From assembly GCA_023511475.1 (NCBI GenBank), contig JAIMBM010000117.1, positions 1-8,031 on the forward strand: a stretch of 8,031 nucleotides of DNA, written 5' to 3'. The stretch's first letter is position 1, and each line of letters begins with the position of its first letter. A program made the position numbers and the translations under genes. Under the pieces are notes generated by a model. The model saw only the letters and a program-made list of their open reading frames with translations. It ran no database searches and had not been told where the DNA came from. Positions 5,233-8,031 of the stretch are shown here, one piece after another. This DNA is from Anaerolineae bacterium (GTDB taxonomy: Bacteria > Chloroflexota > Anaerolineae > SpSt-313).

Positions 5233-7229
5233 GCCCTCGCAGCCGTCGTCTGGCCACGGTCTCTCTGAGCGCGGCCCTGGCGTTGGCTCTGGTTGGGCAA
5301 TTCTACTTTGAGAGGCGTCGGGAGTATCCCTGGGACGCCGTGATTCTGTACGCCCTGGGATCCCTGCTCTTTCTGGTGGCAGTGCGGCTGACGGGTCTGG
5401 GGGGGCCCGATGCACCGGGTGCTGCGGCTGCCACGTGGCAGGCGGCCCTCGGATGGGTGCGCCGACACCTCTGGAGGGTTGGCGCGGCGGCGGTTAGCGC
5501 CGTGGTCGTCCTCGCCGTTGGGGCACGTGCCGCGCAGCCCCTGACGGCTGCGGAGGGCTACTTCCTGCTGGGGCTCTGGGCGGCAGCGGTGCTTCTCTTC
5601 CTGGGAGCGACGGTGAGCTGGTCGCGGGCCGTGGCCTGGTGGCGGAGCCTGCCGGCGCGGCTCAGGGCGAGCTGGTGGGAGGTGTTGGCCGTCGCTCTGC
5701 TGACGGTGGTTGCCGCTGCGACTCGTCTGGTGGCCCTGGACCGCATCCCCTACATCCTGGGCGGCGACGAGGCCTCGATGGGCCATGAGGCGCTGAACGT
5801 CCTCCGCGGCCGGCTCACGAACCCCTTTGCAACCGGCTGGTTCTCGCACCCGACGCTCTTCTTCTACCTCCTGGCCGCCTCGCTGCGCTGGCCCGGCGGG
5901 CTGGTGAGTGGCCTCCGCCTGGTCCCGGCCCTGGCCGGGGTGCTGACGGTTCCGGCGCTGTACCTCCTGGCGCGGGAGCTGTTCGGGCGCAGGGTGGCGC
6001 TCCTCGCGGCCGGATACCTTGCCTGCTACCACTATGCCATACACTACTCGCGCCTGGCGCTGAACAACAGCCTGGATCCCCTCTTCGCTTCGCTCGGCTT
6101 CTACTCGCTGCTGACAGGGGCGCGCACGCGGCGGCCGGTAGCCTTTGCGCTGGCGGGGGTGCTCCTGGGCGTTGGGCAATACTTCTACATGGGCGCGCGC
6201 GTGGTGGTCATCATCGCCGTGGCCTTTGTGGCGTGGGCGGCGTGGTCGGAAGCTGGCTTTTGGCGGGCCTGCCGGGGGAACCTCCTCCTGACGGCCGGTG
6301 GTTTCCTGCTGGCCGGCTGGCCGCTCTTCCTCTTTTTCGCACGGCACCCGCGGGATTTCGCGGCGCGGATGAACCAGCTCGGCATCTTCCAGTCCGGGTG
6401 GCTGGTCAGCGAGGCGGCCAAGCTACAGAGGAGTCAGCTCAGCCTGCTATGGCAGCAGTTCACCAGAACGGTGCTGGCCTTCCATTACTACCCGGATCCG
6501 GCGCCCTTCTATCGGCCCGGTGTGCCCTTACTGGACTCGCTCAGCGCAGTGCTCTTCACCTTTGGGCTCGTGTATACCATGGCAGGCTTGCGGCAGCGCG
6601 GGAGCAAGCTCATGGCGCTGTGGTTCTGGGGGGTGCTGCTCTTTGGTGGAGTGCTCATGGAGAACCCGCCGAGCTCGCAGCGGCTGCTGCTGAGCGTCGT
6701 GCCCGTCAGCATCTTTGTGGCGCTGGGACTATCGTTGCTGGTCGGGGTGGGCGGGCGCATTGGACGGTGGAGAAGCTTGTCTGTGTGGTTGCTCCTTGGC
6801 CTGGCTGTGGTCGTGCTCGGACAGCGGAGCCTGCGCTTCTACTTCGGCCCCTACACAAGCGCACGGGTGTATCCTGGCCTGAACACTGAGGTCGGCCATC
6901 GGATGGGGCTCTATCTGCGGGAGCTCGGGCCTGAGTACCACTACTTCTTCTTCGGACCGCCGCGGATGTTTGCCGGCTTTCCTTCGCTGCTGTACCTGGC
7001 CCCCGACGTAGAGGGCGAGGACGTCTACGAGCTCCCGGGCACCCCCGGGGACTGGGAGCGGGCTGGAAAACGCCCGGTCTTCCTGTTCCTCCCCGAGCGG
7101 CTTGGCGAGCTCGAAGCCGTCAGGTCGTGGTTTCCCGGCGGCGAGGTTAGAGAGTTTCGGCAGGACTCGGGAGCGCTCCTCTTCGTGGCCTATGTGCCGG
7201 GTGAGGTGACGGGTGGGACGCAACAGTGA
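5229..7229 (+). CDS. Large GT-C membrane glycosyltransferase (GT39-like) with N-terminal helix extension
   Basis: A 666-aa multi-pass membrane protein of the GT39/PMT-like superfamily. Three or four helices (about 8-24, 36-55, 83-100, 110-128) precede the part that matches the family. The canonical first helix is at about 150-168, followed by LVALDRIPYILGGDEASMGHEA (start 167): GGDEAS at 178-183 carries the Asp-Glu pair expected to bind donor phosphate and metal or the acceptor. WFSHPTLFFYLL (204-215) and YLLARELFGRRVALLAAGYL (about 245-264) are typical of the family, as are QYFYMGARVV (317-326), FHYYPDPAPFYRPG (418-431) and NPPSSQRLLLSVVP (479-492). A soluble domain of about 110 residues closes the protein (from about 555). 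It should act on the outer face with a polyprenyl-phosphate-sugar donor. ATG 5229 overlaps the methyltransferase stop by four bases; AGGGGG at 5212-5217 may serve as a ribosome site. Its sugar and acceptor cannot be read from sequence. Confidence 0.93.
   Translation: MSPRSRRLATVSLSAALALALVGQFYFERRREYPWDAVILYALGSLLFLVAVRLTGLGGPDAPGAAAATWQAALGWVRRHLWRVGAAAVSAVVVLAVGARAAQPLTAAEGYFLLGLWAAAVLLFLGATVSWSRAVAWWRSLPARLRASWWEVLAVALLTVVAAATRLVALDRIPYILGGDEASMGHEALNVLRGRLTNPFATGWFSHPTLFFYLLAASLRWPGGLVSGLRLVPALAGVLTVPALYLLARELFGRRVALLAAGYLACYHYAIHYSRLALNNSLDPLFASLGFYSLLTGARTRRPVAFALAGVLLGVGQYFYMGARVVVIIAVAFVAWAAWSEAGFWRACRGNLLLTAGGFLLAGWPLFLFFARHPRDFAARMNQLGIFQSGWLVSEAAKLQRSQLSLLWQQFTRTVLAFHYYPDPAPFYRPGVPLLDSLSAVLFTFGLVYTMAGLRQRGSKLMALWFWGVLLFGGVLMENPPSSQRLLLSVVPVSIFVALGLSLLVGVGGRIGRWRSLSVWLLLGLAVVVLGQRSLRFYFGPYTSARVYPGLNTEVGHRMGLYLRELGPEYHYFFFGPPRMFAGFPSLLYLAPDVEGEDVYELPGTPGDWERAGKRPVFLFLPERLGELEAVRSWFPGGEVREFRQDSGALLFVAYVPGEVTGGTQQ
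7203..7209 (+). promoter_or_regulatory. Strong Shine-Dalgarno deciding the start of the last gene
   Basis: GAGGTGA matches the anti-Shine-Dalgarno core closely and lies three bases before GTG 7213. It sits inside the coding sequence of the preceding gene. The competing TTG 7249 has no comparable site, so the overlapping GTG start is preferred. Confidence 0.6.
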
Positions 7230-8031
7230 GGGGCTGGCTCCATCGCACTTGATTGTGCAGCGTCTCCGGGCGCTGGGGCTTGTTGCCGTCGGTGTGGTGG
7301 GCCTTGGCGCTGCCTACCTCGGTCAGAGGGCGTTGGACCGGCCGCCGGTGAGGCTGGCGGAGTGGGGGCTGCTCCTGGGCGGCGCAGCAGCCCTTGCGTT
7401 GTGCTGCCGGGGCCACGCACTGGAGCGCGCGCGCGAACAGCCGGGGCAGACCGTCGCGCAGCCGCGGCTCTCGCTCCTCGGGCTCGCGCTGGTTCTCGCT
7501 GCGGCCGCGTTCCCCGGCTTTGCGGGGAACCGGTTCCGCCTCTGGTCGACGGTGCTCTGGATGGCCGCGCTTGCCTCACTGTACACCGCCTTTGCGCGGC
7601 GAGGTGCTGGAGTGGGCGAGGAAACCGCGCGCAGGGAGGCAGGTGTGGTGCGCCTCTCCTGGGAGATGCTGCTGCTGGCGGGCATCATCCTGGTGGGGGC
7701 CTTCCTGCGGCTCCATCGGCTCGATGCGATCCCGGCGGAGATGGGCACCGACATGCCGCTCAAGTACGAGAACGCGCGCGAGATCATGCGGGGGCAGTTC
7801 ATGATCTTCTGCCCTCGCTATCCTGGCAGGGAGGCACTGCTCTTCTATCTCATTGCCCTGTATGGCAGGCTCTTTGGGCTCGGGTTCTTTGCGATCAAGG
7901 TCACGACGGTGCTGCTGGGGGTGGCGACTATACCGGCGCTCTACCTGCTGGCCCGAGAGCTCTACGGCCGTCATGTGGCGGTGGTCGCGGCTGCGCTGCT
8001 GGCCCTGAGCAGGTGGCACGTCACTCTCAGC
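7213..8031 (+). CDS. Partial GT-C membrane glycosyltransferase, paralogue of the preceding gene
   Basis: The frame is open from GTG 7213 to the window edge (273 residues, no stop), so the 3' part is missing. As in the preceding gene, an N-terminal block of hydrophobic helices (about 20-37, 49-66, 88-101, 112-127) comes before the family core. The core begins with a helix at about 150-166, then LRLHRLDAIPAEMGTDMPLK (start 165). The usual Asp-Glu is not present: GTDMPLKYEN has Asp180 and Glu187 instead. FCPRYPGREALLFYLIAL (199-216) resembles the FPRNTGREP-like segment of a known Chloroflexota subgroup, and PALYLLARELYGRHVAVVAA (241-260) is almost the same as in the preceding protein. It is probably a lipid-phosphate-sugar-dependent glycosyltransferase. 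The start overlaps the preceding gene by 17 bases and has the GAGGTGA site at 7203-7209, pointing to coupled translation. TTG 7249 is a weaker alternative start. Confidence 0.85.
   Translation, partial: MGRNSEGLAPSHLIVQRLRALGLVAVGVVGLGAAYLGQRALDRPPVRLAEWGLLLGGAAALALCCRGHALERAREQPGQTVAQPRLSLLGLALVLAAAAFPGFAGNRFRLWSTVLWMAALASLYTAFARRGAGVGEETARREAGVVRLSWEMLLLAGIILVGAFLRLHRLDAIPAEMGTDMPLKYENAREIMRGQFMIFCPRYPGREALLFYLIALYGRLFGLGFFAIKVTTVLLGVATIPALYLLARELYGRHVAVVAAALLALSRWHVTLS

Noticed and set aside
4360..5415. Long open frame on the - strand opposite the methyltransferase (351 aa)
   Set aside because: The + strand has clear SAM-binding motifs; the reverse peptide has no domain features.
5184..6347. 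Long open frame on the - strand opposite the GT-C gene (387 aa)
   Set aside because: The peptide is low-complexity, rich in Arg, Gln and Pro, with no motifs; the + strand has a clear membrane glycosyltransferase.
1..8031. CRISPR array, tRNA or insertion sequence
   Set aside because: I saw no regularly spaced repeats, no tRNA-like arms and no transposase motif or terminal inverted repeats on either strand.

Overview
The window is GC-rich, roughly two thirds G+C, and every supported gene lies on the + strand. It holds five genes or gene fragments of glycan metabolism plus one methyltransferase, all probably acting at or near the cell envelope. The style of the GT39/GT-C membrane glycosyltransferases (HPDE or GGDEAS first loops, C-terminal YSVYDHPR-type tails, several paralogues side by side) and the TGnTATAATGGC promoter resemble what I know of Chloroflexota (Anaerolineae or Thermomicrobia-like). 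That assignment is an inference from style; there is no rRNA or marker gene here to confirm it.

Layout. Positions 1-996 are the 3' end of a gene whose product looks like a six-hairpin glycosidase domain followed by the beta-sandwich tail usually found at the end of Chloroflexota GT39 proteins. Codon usage changes abruptly inside it, near base 553. Positions 997 to about 1324 look largely non-coding, with short degenerate repeats. A GT39-like membrane glycosyltransferase follows, ending at 3067, with a doubtful start. A 159-base gap carries a good sigma-70-type extended -10 promoter (3142-3170).

This promoter starts a tightly packed group: a GT4 glycosyltransferase (3227-4363), a SAM-dependent methyltransferase (4378-5232), a large GT-C membrane protein (5229-7229) and a second GT-C paralogue (7213 to the window end, cut off). 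Spacings of 14, -4 and -17 bases suggest one operon with translational coupling.

Likely joint role (inference): the GT4 enzyme builds a lipid-linked or nucleotide-sugar-derived glycan on the cytoplasmic face, the methyltransferase may modify a sugar or lipid intermediate, and the GT-C proteins transfer sugars from polyprenyl-phosphate donors on the outer face to lipid, polysaccharide or protein. The acceptor cannot be named from sequence. No RNA genes, CRISPR arrays, insertion sequences or clear terminators were seen.
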